DNA from: Cerrena zonata
Lineage: Eukaryota > Basidiomycota > Agaricomycetes > Polyporales > Cerrenaceae
Reading direction: 5' to 3'
Length of the DNA stretch: 64,000 nt
Assembly (NCBI GenBank): GCA_038087015.1
Contig: JASBNA010000001.1
Location: 2,666,001 to 2,730,000 of the forward strand
Of this stretch, positions 49,631 to 61,577 are shown piece by piece. The notes below the pieces were generated by a model. That model saw only the letters and a list, made by a program, of their open reading frames with translations. It did no database searches and had not been told where the DNA came from. Numbering within the stretch: the stretch's first letter is position 1; every line of letters begins with the position of its first letter. Made by a program: the position numbers and the translations under genes.

Positions 49631-51363
49631 ATGTCTTCCTCCACTCCCTCCCGCTCTCCCCCTTCCCCTTCAAAACACCCCCAAGAGGACCCCCTCCCAG
49701 CCGACGGCTCCCGTCCTCCTCCTCGCCCTCAGCGTTCCAATTTCGATCTCGAGCCAAATCCTTTTGAACAGTCTTTTGCTCGTCCCTCAAACGACTCCTC
49801 CATCAGAACCGCCCAAAAATCCCCTACCCACGACTCCTCATCCTCCAATGATGCTCAATCCGATCGTCCTCGCTCCCCTCACTCTGACCACCACTCCCGT
49901 TCCCCAGAGTCAAAGCCCGTCCTGCCCCCTCTCGCTGCACTCAGCTCGCCATCCGACCCCGCAAATTACGCTTGGGCTTTTTCATCCGCAGGCCTGTCCA
50001 ATTCTCTTCGCTCAGGACCCCTTTCCCCAGCAATGCTCACTGGGCCTCAACCGCAAACAACTAACCACCACCACCAATCTTTCGATCCTGCCTCTTTCCG
50101 AACAGGCCTTACTCCTCGCACTGGGCTCACCCCCGCAACTGGCCTTACCCCTCTCATCGGAGGACCCGTATCTTTCCCCCCACCAAGCCCCAATACTGCT
50201 GCTTTCCTTGCCATGATGAACAACAGCTCAAATCAAGGCTCATTATCTTCCGTTGCAGCAACTATAACGCCCAACACTTTGTCTGCCATAACGGGCGTTC
50301 TTTCTAATCAGCAGCAGCAAAACTCGCACCAAAATGGTTCTGCAGCTACCACCAACCCTTCCCCTCTCTCCATGTCACACGTCACATCTGGCTATTCGCC
50401 TTCTCCTCAACGAGAGGCTGCATATGTTACCACAGCTGCAACGGCTGCCAATACTGCCGCCAATGGTCTTTTCCTCCTGTCTCAAGCACACCAGGAGCTT
50501 ACAAAGCGTGAGGAAGCACAGAGGGCAAATGCCGCTGCCGCTGCTGCCAACGGCACTTCTCCACCAAGCAACGGTACTGCTCCCAAGCGAGGTACCAAAC
50601 GCAAGGCCAACGAGCCTTCACCCGCTACTGAAGATCTCTCAGTAAAATCGGCAGGCAGCAAGCGCACACGATCGACGACGACCAATTCTCAGCACACCCG
50701 TCGTGCGTCGACAATCAGTGTTAATGATGAAGAAGAAGAGGAAGAGGAGGAGGACTACTCACTTGGACCCCAGACTAATGGCAAGAAAGGTGGAGGCAAT
50801 CAGCAGAAGAAGCCAGAGACGGAGGAGGAGAAGCGTCGCAACTTCCTTGAGCGGAACAGACAAGGTGCGTCATCGTCGTCATCGGCGATCTCGATATATG
50901 CGTGTCGATCAATCAATATCATTTCACTGACTTTAATCATTCCTACGCAGCTGCTCTCAAGTGTAGACAACGCAAGAAAGCTTGGCTTTCTCAACTGCAA
51001 GCAAAGGTCGAGTACCTCTCTAACGACAACGAACGACTCACTGCAGCCCTCGTTGCTGCACGGGAAGAAATATCACGACTAAGCGCCCTCGTCGGTGCCG
51101 CTGGTGTCGGTGGTCACCATGTTCCTGCTGGTTCAGGTGTCAATGGCGTAGCTCCAGTCAATGGAACCATTAACAACGTGAACGGTGTTGGTGTCAACGG
51201 TACATCGTCTCAATCCGCCCCATCAGCACCAGCACCAACAGCACCCTCTAATGGGCAAGGAGGTGCGAACGGTCCTCCCGTGAGCGTAAACGTGAGCTTG
51301 CCGGGTACGGGTAAGAGCGTGGCGACGATGGTTGGGGGTGGTTCAAGAGGATACGGCTACTAA
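49631..51363 (+). CDS. atf1: Atf1-type bZIP transcription factor (ATF/CREB family)
   Basis: Stress-response activator, in other fungi the target of the Sty1/Hog1 MAPK. The ATG at 49631 gives MSSSTPSRSPPSPSKHPQED. An OSA-type motif FDLEPNPFEQSF lies at about residues 39-50, an HRA-type stretch LPPLAALSSPSD then YAWAFSSAGLSNSLRSGPLS at about 98-130, and an HRR-type repeat SFRTGLTPRTGLTPATGLTP near 155-175. Numerous SP/TP sites could be MAPK targets. The bZIP is split by one intron (50862-50950): EEKRRNFLERNRQ then AALKCRQRKKAWLSQLQAKV and EYLSNDNERL, with the N-x-x-A-A-x-K-C-R signature (NRQAALKCR). An acidic run (DEEEEEEEEDYS) precedes it, and Asn/Gly/Val-rich sequence follows. About 548 aa. 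An in-frame upstream extension lacks an ATG. Confidence 0.93.
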
Positions 51364-53880
51364 GCACATTAGTTACGCATTCATGCATATAGTCCATGAT
51401 GACCGTATCGCTTTTTGGGCTTTTCTCCTCTTGATCCCGGGGCTCTTTTCGACACACGCTTTGGAATGACTTATTACTGCCCCTTTCCCCCTCATCGACT
51501 TTGTTCCCAGTTCATGTCCTGCTTGCTTGCTTCTTACGTCTTTTCGCCACTATCTCATCATCGATCCACGCTTCCGTCCCCTTATCCCCATGCTCCCATC
51601 CCCGCACCCACTTCTTGTCGATCTTCTATCATCGATCTCTCTCCCCACCATCACACCATTATTGTCGTCCATCTCATCTTGCCACACAGCCTCATCACAT
51701 CGACTCGTTTTTCTTTTTTTCTCTCAGTCTCTCAGCTCTCGGCCCGTGGTTATTTCTTCCTGTTTTTCCTGTTCTTTTCTCCTTGTCAATAGTATAATTC
51801 TTCCATCGCTTGTTCTACCATTTGCACCGTGCTCCATCCCGTGAGTTGGCTGCGTTTTCCACTTTTATAACATCTTTTACTCGTGTATGACCAGTCATGA
51901 AATCCTACAACGACTTTCTCACCCCTTTTATCCTTTCTGTCTGCGTTGCTTTTCCTTACCTCATCTCCCCTTCCCTGTTCCTTGAGTCGCTCCCGCTCAT
52001 GCACCCTCACCCTCGCCCAAAAGCTAGCTAGTTAACGTAGTATAAATATCAGTAAATTAGACGATCCCCAGAGTCCCTTCAGACAATGTAAAATTGTATG
52101 TCTTTTTCTTCTCTCTCCTTCTCTCTTGCAAACAACTTTTGCTTTGTTCTGATGTCCGAGGGCATCTGTTATTTTGAACTTTGTCGGACTTGTGTCCTTG
52201 CTTTGCATCTAGGCTCGATGTCAACAGATAGGTCTTAGGTCTTTGGAATCCAGATCTGTCCGTGAAGAGAAAGAGAGTTTGAGCTTGAGCTTGAGGTAAA
52301 GTGACGTAACGTCTGATGTAATGATTTTTGACAGGCCTAGGTGGACTCTTACATCTGTCAATCTCAATTCCGAGCTGAGGGGATTCGAAACATCGTGTGT
52401 TGGGCCTAGCCAAGATGCTCAGACCTTGGTTTTTATACGGCTAAAATTTGGACATCTCTGCGCCGATGTACCGCAGCCATAGATACGTCCCAGCTCTTGA
52501 TTTTCCCCTCCATAATTCGCTGAGATATAACATCTCCTCGGAGGATGCTCACTTTAGACTCTTTCTCGTAGCATTAATCTTGAAGCTTGAAACCCTTGTG
52601 CTCTATTCTCCCCTTGTAATCAATCAATTTATTTCTCGTCTTTGTCTCATGTTTCGACAAGGACACTCATACCGAGTTCGTTTAACGGGCGGAGATAAAG
52701 ATAAATAGTATACACACGCTAAATAACCCTCTACCGAGTACTAATCCCCTCTGTACTTCCCAATGTTCTCCTTCGAAGTGACATCGAAGATGGTTGGCCG
52801 CTAAAGAGCTATAACTCGGATCATTTATGTTTTCGACCTTCTGTGATATTATGCCTTGTCTCACTCTCAGTCTATTTGCAATCATATCATCGAATGTTTT
52901 CATGGCAAAGCAACGGTACCGTGAGACCTATGACGACACTAACATCAAAACAAGTAGCTATGGCGTCTAATGGCCACGGTTGTTTTTCAAATTCGGCGTC
53001 GACTTGGACTTGTTCATGAAGATGGTCGATATCATAAATGACAACTTGGACTCTTGCTGCTTACCATTCAGGAACCACAGACTACCTACCATGTATCTAT
53101 ACCAATGGCTCTGTTCTCCCCGCTCGATTCTCCTTAATACAGGTGCATGCGCTCCCCCGAGTCACGGTGAATGACTTCTGTGAATTCTGTTGTGCTGGCA
53201 CTTCTCGTCGTCGACCTCAGGGCTCCAGAAGGACAAGGATGTATGCTATCAGACACAACCAAAGAACAATAATAACACTCGCCCGCTGATGGCTCCGCTT
53301 ATGTCTCACAAAGCTAACGGTACGATTTGGATGGCGACCTCGATATATGCGATCTCCTCTGTGTAATACTATGCGATTAGAAAATATTGCAATAAACATA
53401 AACTCGCTTTCCTGTCTAGACCCTGGTCCGCCGACTGCAGTTGAGGATTATTTCGGACAACAAACTCTGTTTACTTTTGCATATAGACCAACACGACTCA
53501 AGACGAAAGTACATTGCTCGCGACTTCATGGTCCATTCTCCGTCCTCTTCCGAAATACGCGGCCATACCCACCTCGACGCTTTTGACTTGTCAGAGTACA
53601 AGCAGTGGAATGGTGATAGAATGATCCTCAACATCGTACCAAGTGCCTGGTTGCGTTACACCTAGAGAGCAGCCAGAAGCAAGTGATCGAGCGACACTCA
53701 TGCAGACATCTCCTTCCGCTTACATGTATACGGCTAGATGATTTCATTGAAGAGATATAACAAGGCTCTTTCTATGGAATCCTCTGGCCGTATGCTCGAC
53801 CTCTCCCCCCTCCAGGAGATGCTGCCGGACGAGAGGCTGACCGGCTTCCACGATGGACCAGGTTGTCAGCCCCCTCCCCT
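51364..53880. other. Gene-poor gap between the bZIP gene and the orphan gene
   Basis: About 2.5 kb. The first 650 bases are C/T-rich on the plus strand and probably include the bZIP 3' UTR. The rest has only short frames (for example plus 52980-53174 and 53347-53665) without known content or starts in good context. No repeats or RNA genes were recognised. Confidence 0.4.
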
Positions 53881-53891
53881 GCCCCCTCCCG

Positions 53892-53898
53892 TATATAA
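53892..53898 (+). promoter_or_regulatory. TATA box of the orphan gene
   Basis: TATATAA sits 125 bases before the ATG at 54023, preceded by a run of C-rich sequence (CCCCTCCCCTGCCCCCTCCC) and followed by a pyrimidine-rich leader. This arrangement is typical of strongly or conditionally expressed fungal genes. Assignment rests on sequence and spacing only. Confidence 0.6.
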
Positions 53899-54022
53899 CC
53901 CCGCATCCGAATGCTGACTGCTCTTCATCATCTTAGCTTTGTACTACGACTACCCATCGTATAACACTCTCTACTCTTTACATTGCTAAACTTGATCGGT
54001 TACTATAATCACTCTTGCTATC

Positions 54023-54529
54023 ATGGTTGCTATCTACAAACAAGTCAAGGCCTCCAAGCCCACCCTCATCACCCCCTCCGTGGTCGTCCCTCGCATCGAG
54101 CCCGTCGTCGTTGCGCGTACTTCCAAGTCAGCCAAGCGAAGCTCTATCACTACTCTCCACTGGGCTGGCAAGAAACAAACATCCTCCAACGTCGAGAACA
54201 CCCGTGCACCAGTTACGTGCGGCAAGCTTGAGCAACTTGACGAAGATCTCTCGTACTGCAAGCGGGTGATCAAGAGGGCGCGTGTGCCCTTGACTCAGCG
54301 CGTCCTCAATAGGGATAACAAGAAGGGGGATGTTATTGCCCGTGGAGCGACCCATGCCAAGATGACTCTCATTTCTCTCGGGGACGCCCAAGGGAAACCA
54401 GAGATCGTCTATCATTCGGTTGATAATTTGGATAATAGAGCTCTTTTCGGACGGGGGTTCAGGATAGACTTGATCTCTCTTACGGACGCTCGGCAACGAG
54501 CTGAGATCAAGTACCGAACAGTCCTCTGA
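54023..54529 (+). CDS. Intronless basic protein of unknown function, 168 aa
   Basis: ATG 54023 in good context (CTATCATGG). I recognise no family. The first 60 residues are basic and rich in Ser, Thr, Val and Lys (MVAIYKQVKASKPTLITPSV; RTSKSAKRSSITTLHWAGKK). The middle has CGKLEQLDEDLSYCKRVIKR. The C-terminal half holds two related segments: LISLGDAQGKPEIVYHSV (about residues 115-132) and LISLTDARQRAEIKYRTV (about 150-167), sharing LISL-x-DA-(5-6 residues)-EI-x-Y, so an internal duplication is likely. No signal peptide or membrane segment. It lacks introns, unlike its neighbours, and lies alone between two gene-poor gaps, so it may be a lineage-specific gene. Confidence 0.65.
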   Translation: MVAIYKQVKASKPTLITPSVVVPRIEPVVVARTSKSAKRSSITTLHWAGKKQTSSNVENTRAPVTCGKLEQLDEDLSYCKRVIKRARVPLTQRVLNRDNKKGDVIARGATHAKMTLISLGDAQGKPEIVYHSVDNLDNRALFGRGFRIDLISLTDARQRAEIKYRTVL

Positions 54530-55946
54530 GCGGTGCGGTATTCGGGCTCTGGGGGATATACACACAAATAGCTGCTTGGGTAATGATGCAAAGTGATTCT
54601 GATGCGTTTATGCGTTCTGCAAAGATGCGTTGGGCAAAAACAAAATTGGTGCACAGAAAAACATGCGATTACAAATGCGATTCATTGGGCTCTGGGGGCT
54701 GACTCTTAAGTTGTACGTTGCTCCGTGAGGCCACTGCGGAAGCGTGCAACTGAGTCTTGTTACATGGAATTGACGGCTCATCGAGACGTTTGGGGGGTTA
54801 CGGGTATTGTCGGCGTGTTTCAATTGGTGCTTGGTGCTTGGTGCTTGGTGCTTGGTGGTAAGTCATCGTTTCTACTAGTCGATACTTCGTTTACTAAATA
54901 TTTCCCTTTCTCATCCTCAATCGTCACAACAGAAAAGATGAAAATGATACAAGCGGAGGGTTCGGACACTGAAGGTTCCATGGTTGACAATTTCGCTAAG
55001 TAACCCGTTGCATCTTGTTGTTATAACTTACTTGTGTTTTAGATTATTTCTTTTTACAGCCCTTCCCTCCCTCCCTCCCGTCCCCGTCCCTCGTCCCCTC
55101 CGGCCCTACCCCTCGGACCAAATGCGCTGAGTTTTTCTTTGCTCTATCTCTTTTTAAACGACATGATTACCCTCATTTTCTTTTTTCTTTCTAGTTGCAT
55201 CGGGATACGTCGTTACGAACTTGTGAGTACTTCTTATATTCGGTGTCATATGGGATATATCGCTAATTCAACTTCTTTTCTAGTGCTTTCCTTTGTCTTT
55301 GTCAGTATCGACGCATGATCTAACATCCTAGAGCGAAATACTGACCTAGCTTCTACCCAACAGCTTGTTACGCTATTGTTACGGACCGGACTTTTTTCTT
55401 TTCCTTCATATCCTGTGTTCGAAAAAAAAATGTGACAAAAAGGGCAGCGGGCTTGGGAAATGTTGTGAGGGGAGGCGGAGCTCTTCGATGACGTCTCAAA
55501 CAACAGGAGTGATTTCTTGTTGTTTTTGCACCGAGTCGGGGGGTCTCTCAGTCTAGTCAAGATTGGCGTGACTCGCTAGCGAGACCTGGTTGTGGTCGCC
55601 GGAGCCGTCTTGACTTCACTGGTCAGCTGGCTGTAAAGCGCGGTTGGCACTCTTCAATGAGCAACGACATACTATTTTTTTCTTTTGTGTTGTTTCGGAC
55701 TTTTTTTCGTGGACTTTGTGTTTCGGTTTCGTGTTTCGGTCTTTTGCCCTAGATGCATGGGAATTAAGTCGCCGCGAGGGGGACCGGACGGTGACACCCA
55801 CTGGGTTACAGCATGACATCTCACCTTCAGTGGTCGGGGGCCCAATAATAATAAAACAAAACAAAAATAATATGGTGTGAATTGAGTGAACCAGTATCGG
55901 CAAGATGCAGTAAGATAGGGGTAGTAGTACTCGACCTAGCTAGTAG
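54530..55946. other. Gene-poor gap between the orphan gene and SWD1
   Basis: About 1.4 kb. It contains the TTGGTGC tandem repeat (54824-54858), C/T-rich runs (CCCTCCCTCCCTCCC near 55062) and T-rich stretches at 55660-55720. Short frames (54725-55003, 55246-55560) have no clear start or family. Part is the 3' flank of SWD1. Confidence 0.4.
54824..54858 (+). repeat. 7-bp tandem repeat, unit TTGGTGC, five copies
   Basis: Four exact units of TTGGTGC followed by a fifth with one mismatch (TTGGTGG). It lies in non-coding sequence downstream of the orphan gene. A simple short tandem repeat, probably length-variable. Confidence 0.95.
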
Positions 55947-57917
55947 TTATCGCATATCTTCATCCTCTTCCATAAGTACCTTCAACCTCCAACCTGTATA
56001 GTCGTCGTCTGGATCATCGTCTGCCCATACATAGTCTTCATCTTCGTCTCGCGACCGAGAACCACCGTTAATTTGGTCATGTTGAGGATGAAGGTGTGTA
56101 TGACTTTGAGTATGATTGAGATGTGGTGTGCTATGACCGTTGGTTTGTTCGGTTGAGGAAGAGGGAGGGTCGTCGAAGGAAAATACGTCGACAGGTTGCT
56201 CTTCCATACGTTCTTTGCGTAGAGCAAATGCTGATTCATCTTCCTATTGACGGTATCGCTTTTCAATTAACATATATAGCTTTAGAAAAGATGAAGGTGC
56301 GTACAATGTCAAATTCGTCTTCTCGTTCCTCGTACTCAACATTCTCATCGACCTCTTCAAACCCTCCGGCAAAGGCGCCCCATCGTTCAGGAGTAGGACA
56401 ATGCCAGATGAGAATATTCCCCCGATTCGTCGTTGAGGCTATCATCGGCTTCGTCGGATGCCACTGCGACGACGTCAACGTCCTAGTTCTAAACATTTAG
56501 AATAAGTAAAGGCTCACATGAACATGCGCCAGTGGTTCCCGTCCTCCATCCAATGCACTAGCAAACTGACCCTCATTCTGCGGATCCCAAATATATATCT
56601 TGTGCGTCGCATTGTCTGCTGCACCACCCGCTAGCCAGTCTCCTTCTGGACTGAAACACATGGCGTGCCAGGCTACTTTGTTGATAGGGTCATTGAAACG
56701 ATTGATTGGTTCGAGTTCGTATTCGATCACTTGAGTTTCGTCAATAGGGATAGGGATGGGGGAAGAGGATGATGACGGGAGCGGGGAGTCAGTGTTTGGA
56801 GCTGCATAGCTGAACGTGGGCGAGGGATAAGTGGGGAGGATGAATTGACGAAGGGTTCGATCAGATGAGTTGGTAACTAGACGTCTATAGAAAAGTAGAA
56901 TAATTAGTAAACATCAAAATGTATACAGAATTTCCTTACCTTCCGTTTCTTGTGAAATCAAGACCCTTGATTATTCCTGCTCCGGCTATTCGATGTCTAG
57001 CGACCATCTGGATTCCTTGCGTAAGTGTATCGCTTTGTAAGATATAATGGAAATGGACATACAGTTTTTGTTCTCGAATTAAAAATTGCAACATAACCTG
57101 CAGACGTTCCAAGAAAGACATGTTTGCCGGAAGGGTCGAATCGAGCGACAGTAATGGCAGCGTTTCTGCAGACCAGAATTTAACAAACACATAGCATAAT
57201 AAATAGCGATTTGGAAGATACCTTTGTCGACTATCCTCGTCACCGTCGTCTGGCTCGCACAGTTCTGTACGTCCACGATGGTTCTTTCGCAGGTCTACAA
57301 TATACGCCTCACCAACACTCAGTAGGACCAATAGGATTTGACTGGAAATTCAGAGAATAAGTTTCGAGCACGATTCCAAGGGGAGCAATCATACACACCT
57401 ATTTCTTGGGTGAAATGAAGCAGAGGCAATAGGTGCATCAAACCTAACCGTGACTACTCGTTTCGGCGGGTCCGTCTCTGATGCCAAATCCCAAACAACA
57501 ACATTCCAATCCTTCGAAGACGTCAACACATATCTTGAATTTCTCGACCAGCTAAAATAACCACAATCATAATTGAACAAAACAAAACACAGAAATGTCA
57601 GTAAGAGCAAGACTCACGAGAGCAAAACCCGAATCACACGCACTCGACGCTAGTGACCGCTTTGACATGGCCCTCGAGCCATCGCACAGTACTTTTGGTG
57701 TCCAAATCCCATACGCGAGCAGAACCGTCAGGACAACCAGCTGCTACGAACCGGCCTGAGGGGTCGAATTTGGAGAAGGAGGCTTGTGAGTAGAGAGAGG
57801 TCTGAACAGCGGTTGGGTAGGTGATGTTAAACGGGTCTGGGGGAAGCATAATTCTGAGAAAGAGAGTAGACAAGTAGGTAATGTGTGGGACGCACTGGAT
57901 AGAAGGTTCGTGTTCAT
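55947..57917 (-). CDS. SWD1: COMPASS subunit Swd1/RbBP5 (WD40)
   Basis: Scaffold of the histone H3 lysine-4 methyltransferase complex. ATG 57917 starts MNTNLLS; the intron that keeps frame ends at CCCCCAG and gives NPFNITYPTAV, like the MNxxLL start of RbBP5. WD40 units follow: FSKFDPSGRFVAAGCPDGSA, RVWDLDTKSTVRWLEGHVKA, WSRNSRYVLTSSKDWNVVVW, VARFDPSGKHVFLGTSAGYV and LDFTRNGRRLVTNSSDRTLR. The family hallmark hinge is clear: RWGAFAGGFEEVDENVEYEE then REDEFDIEDES. An acidic C-terminal tail (DEDEDYVWADDDPDDDYTGW) ends at stop 55947-55949. About eight introns, all in frame. Start codons of SWD1 and TTI2 lie about 290 bases apart, back to back. Confidence 0.94.
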
Positions 57918-58208
57918 GGTGTATCTGAGTAAGTGCCTAAGCGAGGCACCGTAACTATCCTTTTAATAGGTCTCTTGTGAGACCTGTTTTGGCGAGAAGG
58001 TATGTATCGCGTCAATTTGGTGCTGAGCACGGCGGTCAGCTTTTTGGTCAGTAAAGTAGCAGAGGGTAGTGGGGGTAACAAGAGATGAAACTGTTAGACA
58101 GAGGCCGCCATGGCAGAGAAGCCTAAAATGCAGCACGTGCTACGCGCGTCGATGTGGGCGCGTTGATCTCGATCGCGACTTTCTGACTCGCTCTCATTCG
58201 GTCAAGCA

Positions 58209-59914
58209 ATGCCTCAAATCTCTCTTTCCGACATACAGCCTACTCTCGATAAACTACGTATCCCTTCTGAACTCCTCAAAGACGAACAGCTCCCCGAAGA
58301 AGATGTCGTTCGGCTCGAACAGTGGAAAGCCGCTTCGGTTACGAAACTTTCGGAGTTAAAGGATTTGTTGGGCGATACACAGGTCTTCGACGTGGAGACA
58401 GCTGCGGCTCTTGTCTATACTGTTACACCATTCAACGGAGACGGAAACTGGGTAGTTGACGATGCCCGAAAAATTACACAAGGTATGTATACAACAAACC
58501 TAAATCCAATACATGCCTAATTTTTTGCAATCCAACGTCGTACCTAGGTATTTTAGAGGGACACGTCACACCTGACCTACCTGTGCTCGAGCGTATCCTC
58601 AGCTTCTACGTCAAGCCCCTCTTCAAACCTACACCTCATCCGATGCTCAATCCAGATACAGCAAGAAAGCTACCTCGAGCGTTAGGCGGCCCTCTTGCCC
58701 AATTGGACCACTTTGAGGGACAAATTTGGAAAACGCACCTGGGTGTAGAGAACGTTCTTTTGTGGTGTGTAACAAATATGGAGGTGAGCTAGGGATTTGC
58801 ACGTTCGTGATGAGTATGATTGACACCGACCCTTCTTTTCGCGTTCATAAAGAGTTCCGCATATGAACGCATGTGGCACCTGCTCATACCACCCATCATG
58901 ATCCTGTTGGACGATTTCGAAGTGCGATATAAGATCCAAGGAGTGAAGATCATATCACAACTCACCAAGAATGTTCCATCGGAGCTATTGAAGCGGACAG
59001 GTGTAAACGCTTTATTACTAGCGGTAAGTTGTCTATTCGTAAGCGAACATCCAATAAGCTGATTGGTCGACTGTTAGAGTATGAAGACAGCTATGGCATA
59101 CCTCCATAACCCACTTACGCCCACACTGATACGCGAAGTTGTACCTACATGGGTTGCTTTGACTGAGTTGACTACCCCCGAAGGCTCCGCTGCCCGTTTC
59201 GACCAACACTGTACTCTACTAGGCGATACCATCGTAGGTAGCGTTTGGGCCTACGGGATGGAAGACCAAGACGCCATCCAAGCAAGCATCGACGTGCTAC
59301 CTATAGTCCTAAAAGCATTAAATGTGGGGATAGCCAGATATCTAAAGGTAGGTCTCCTGAAGTGGAGTATATGCGCATCAACTGACCGGTATTGTTTATA
59401 TTCACAGGCCATCATCCCACAGCTTGTGTTCACCCTAGGTGCGAAACCCGAGAACCACGCATCTATTCAACTTCAAATGGCCTCCCTCCGTGCTTTGCGG
59501 GTGACGAATCCAAGAATGCCCGCCCCGAATGGAGCATTGGAAGAGCGTCATTATGGGCAACGTTGCCCAAAGGTGGGTGATATTGAAAGATAACGGATCG
59601 GAAAGCGAAGGTGAGTACAAATAGAGTGGCCGGAGTGTCGAGACTCTGCCCAGAACAGGAGACTAACTCCGGGATCGCCTTACCAGATAACCGACTGCTC
59701 GAGACAGAGTTGAGGGAAGTGACGCAGCTGCTTCTGAAAGTTTGTCCGTCCTTGGAGAAGGTGAATAAGGCTCATATAGATTGGTCTCCGGGATCTAACC
59801 TTGATTGGGCATTTATAGGATGAATGTCGGATTCTGCTAGAGACTGACAGACGCATGTTTGAGCCCCTCATACAGCCTGATAGCGGAGCTTTGAATAAGG
59901 ACACCCCTACATGA
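58209..59914 (+). CDS. TTI2: Tel2-interacting protein 2 (TTT complex), with apparent one-base frameshift
   Basis: With Tel2 and Tti1 it helps assemble PI3K-like kinases (TOR, ATM/ATR types). ATG 58209 (MPQISLSDIQPTLDKL). HEAT-like exons include VLERILSFYVKPLFKPTPHP, WKTHLGVENVLLWCVTNMES, SAYERMWHLLIPPIMILLDD and VRYKIQGVKIISQLTKNVP, the most conserved Tti2 region, then LTPTLIREVVPTWVALTEL. In the exon from 59408 the frame is lost after LQMASLRALR at about 59500: the expected IQECPPRMEHWKSVIMGN, then VAQRWVILKDNG, continues one base on, behind a TGA. A 34-nt GT...AG intron could bridge it but would delete conserved residues. Downstream exons keep frame (LLETELREVTQLLLKVCPSL) to the stop at 59912-59914. 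About 450 aa. Confidence 0.88.
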
Positions 59915-60243
59915 CTCAGTCTCCGCAGCAAGGGCCCTTGATATGATGTTGAGTCAGGGTATTGTTTTCATATGGGTGACACCGTTCCTGCACACGAAGC
60001 TGTTAAAACCAAACCTAAAGTTCCCAAAATGGTGGAGAAGGTTTGCGGGGAAGGGTCGGAAGTTGGGGTTACCGGGGAGCTCCGAGGCGGAAAGGGCAAT
60101 GTATGGATGGATCGGCACCGGGCCGGATGTCTTGAGACAGATTTGAGCAAGACAGATGATGGACACCGGGGCAGGATCCTTCCAAGCCTGTGTTTTCAGT
60201 TCTTGCTTCCTCACGCTCACATCCTCCATACGCCTTTCACATC

Positions 60244-61013
60244 ATGACCTACTCTGTAGACGACCTTGTCGCATCTCTCGGTGCAAACCACATCGGCCAG
60301 GAAGCCATGGATCTCGTTGCTTTGCAGGTATGTCTTTTTCCAGATACGCCACATAGGGTATTATCTCATTATCTCTGCAGAAACAGCTTTCCCAAGCACT
60401 GCCCAAGCCCGCTGCATTGGATATGCAGAAAGTGAATCACACTCCTTACCCTCAACCATACAATACACCTACCAGTCGTACACCGTCCACCAGTTTTGCC
60501 TTTGAGCAGACTCGATTGGCGCGTAGTCGTTCTTGCAGTGTGGCAAGCTTCAATGCTATGCCAGAGTCAATCAGTGAAATGCCACAGGAACTTGGATACG
60601 AAGATGACTATAGTATGGATGAAGATGAGCGTATGGTGGATGAAATGTTATATCCCTCGCCAGTCACTACCAGACATAACGCCTCAAACGACTACTCCTT
60701 CCATTCACACTCATTCCAAGTCGACCTTTCCCCACAGAAAATGTACTCGCCTCAGGCTGCAGACTACAGCGAGGCGTCACAGACGTCATCGTTTGCAACC
60801 ACAGATCCATTTTACCTTGCGCAGCTTCAAGCATCGCAGGCGCCACCCACTGGATCCCACTTTACCTTCTTGGGTCGACCGCCTCAGCAGTCCCCATTCG
60901 TAGCAGGGTCTCAGAACCTTACCCGTCGTTCATCGATTGGACGTGTTTCCAATTTCCCCACACTAGGCGAGCCTACCCAGGCATACGCTTTCTCCGCTGC
61001 AGCCGCTCGGTAA
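60244..61013 (+). CDS. Protein of unknown function, 238 aa
   Basis: Two exons: ATG 60244 (MTYSVDDLVASLGANHIGQE), intron about 60328-60379, then one long exon to stop 61011-61013. The first 40 residues (AMDLVALQKQLSQALPKP) look helical and ordered and resemble the start of other agaricomycete predicted proteins as I recall. The remainder is disordered: Ser/Thr/Pro/Gln-rich with an acidic patch (EDDYSMDEDERMVDEMLYPS) and possible phosphorylation motifs (RSRSCSVAS, RRSSIGRVS). No catalytic motif or membrane segment. The C-terminus is Ala-rich (YAFSAAAAR). Lies 330 bases downstream of TTI2 on the same strand. Function unknown. Confidence 0.75.
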
Positions 61014-61577
61014 CCCCGTTCAGCCTTGGCTATGTACGATCCCAGATTGTTGATTCTTCCATGACGTGCTCCGGTTGGATGTGTTGCACGGAGCGATCAC
61101 ACAGAGTGTGCCTGCTCCGGACGCTGGACTGTTATTTAAGTGTATAGGTGTAAAATAGCTATGGCGTGTGTGAGATATTTGGGCGTGTTGTACTTGTACC
61201 GTGTCTCCGAGGCGGTTATCCGTACTATTTAACGGACTCTAGAGTAGTTGTTCTGTTTTTAATACATGATGGTGATTGGAACAGATGGTGCGAGGTCGGG
61301 CCACGTTTGAGAAGGAACGTTTGCGTGTGGCGGCGACTGGCAGTGGCATGTTCAGGGAGACGAGTGGCAGTCGCCAACTGAGGGAGAGGTAGACGCCGGA
61401 TATGGGGAACATGAAAGTTTGCGCAGATTGGCCTCCTCCACTCGACCATTTCCCTCTCTGGCCACTTCCGCATATACTTTCTTTCTCCTTACAACCATCT
61501 CCACCTTCTTCCACCACACGTTCTGAGCCTTTCTGTCACTCAGTATATCCCTTTCTCTACATTTCACGTCGTGAATT
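61014..61577. other. Promoter region of the Pho80-type cyclin gene
   Basis: About 560 bases. The last 150 are pyrimidine-rich on the plus strand (TTTCTTTCTCCTTACAACC), the usual fungal leader. Nothing else recognised; short frames on both strands look random. Confidence 0.45.
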
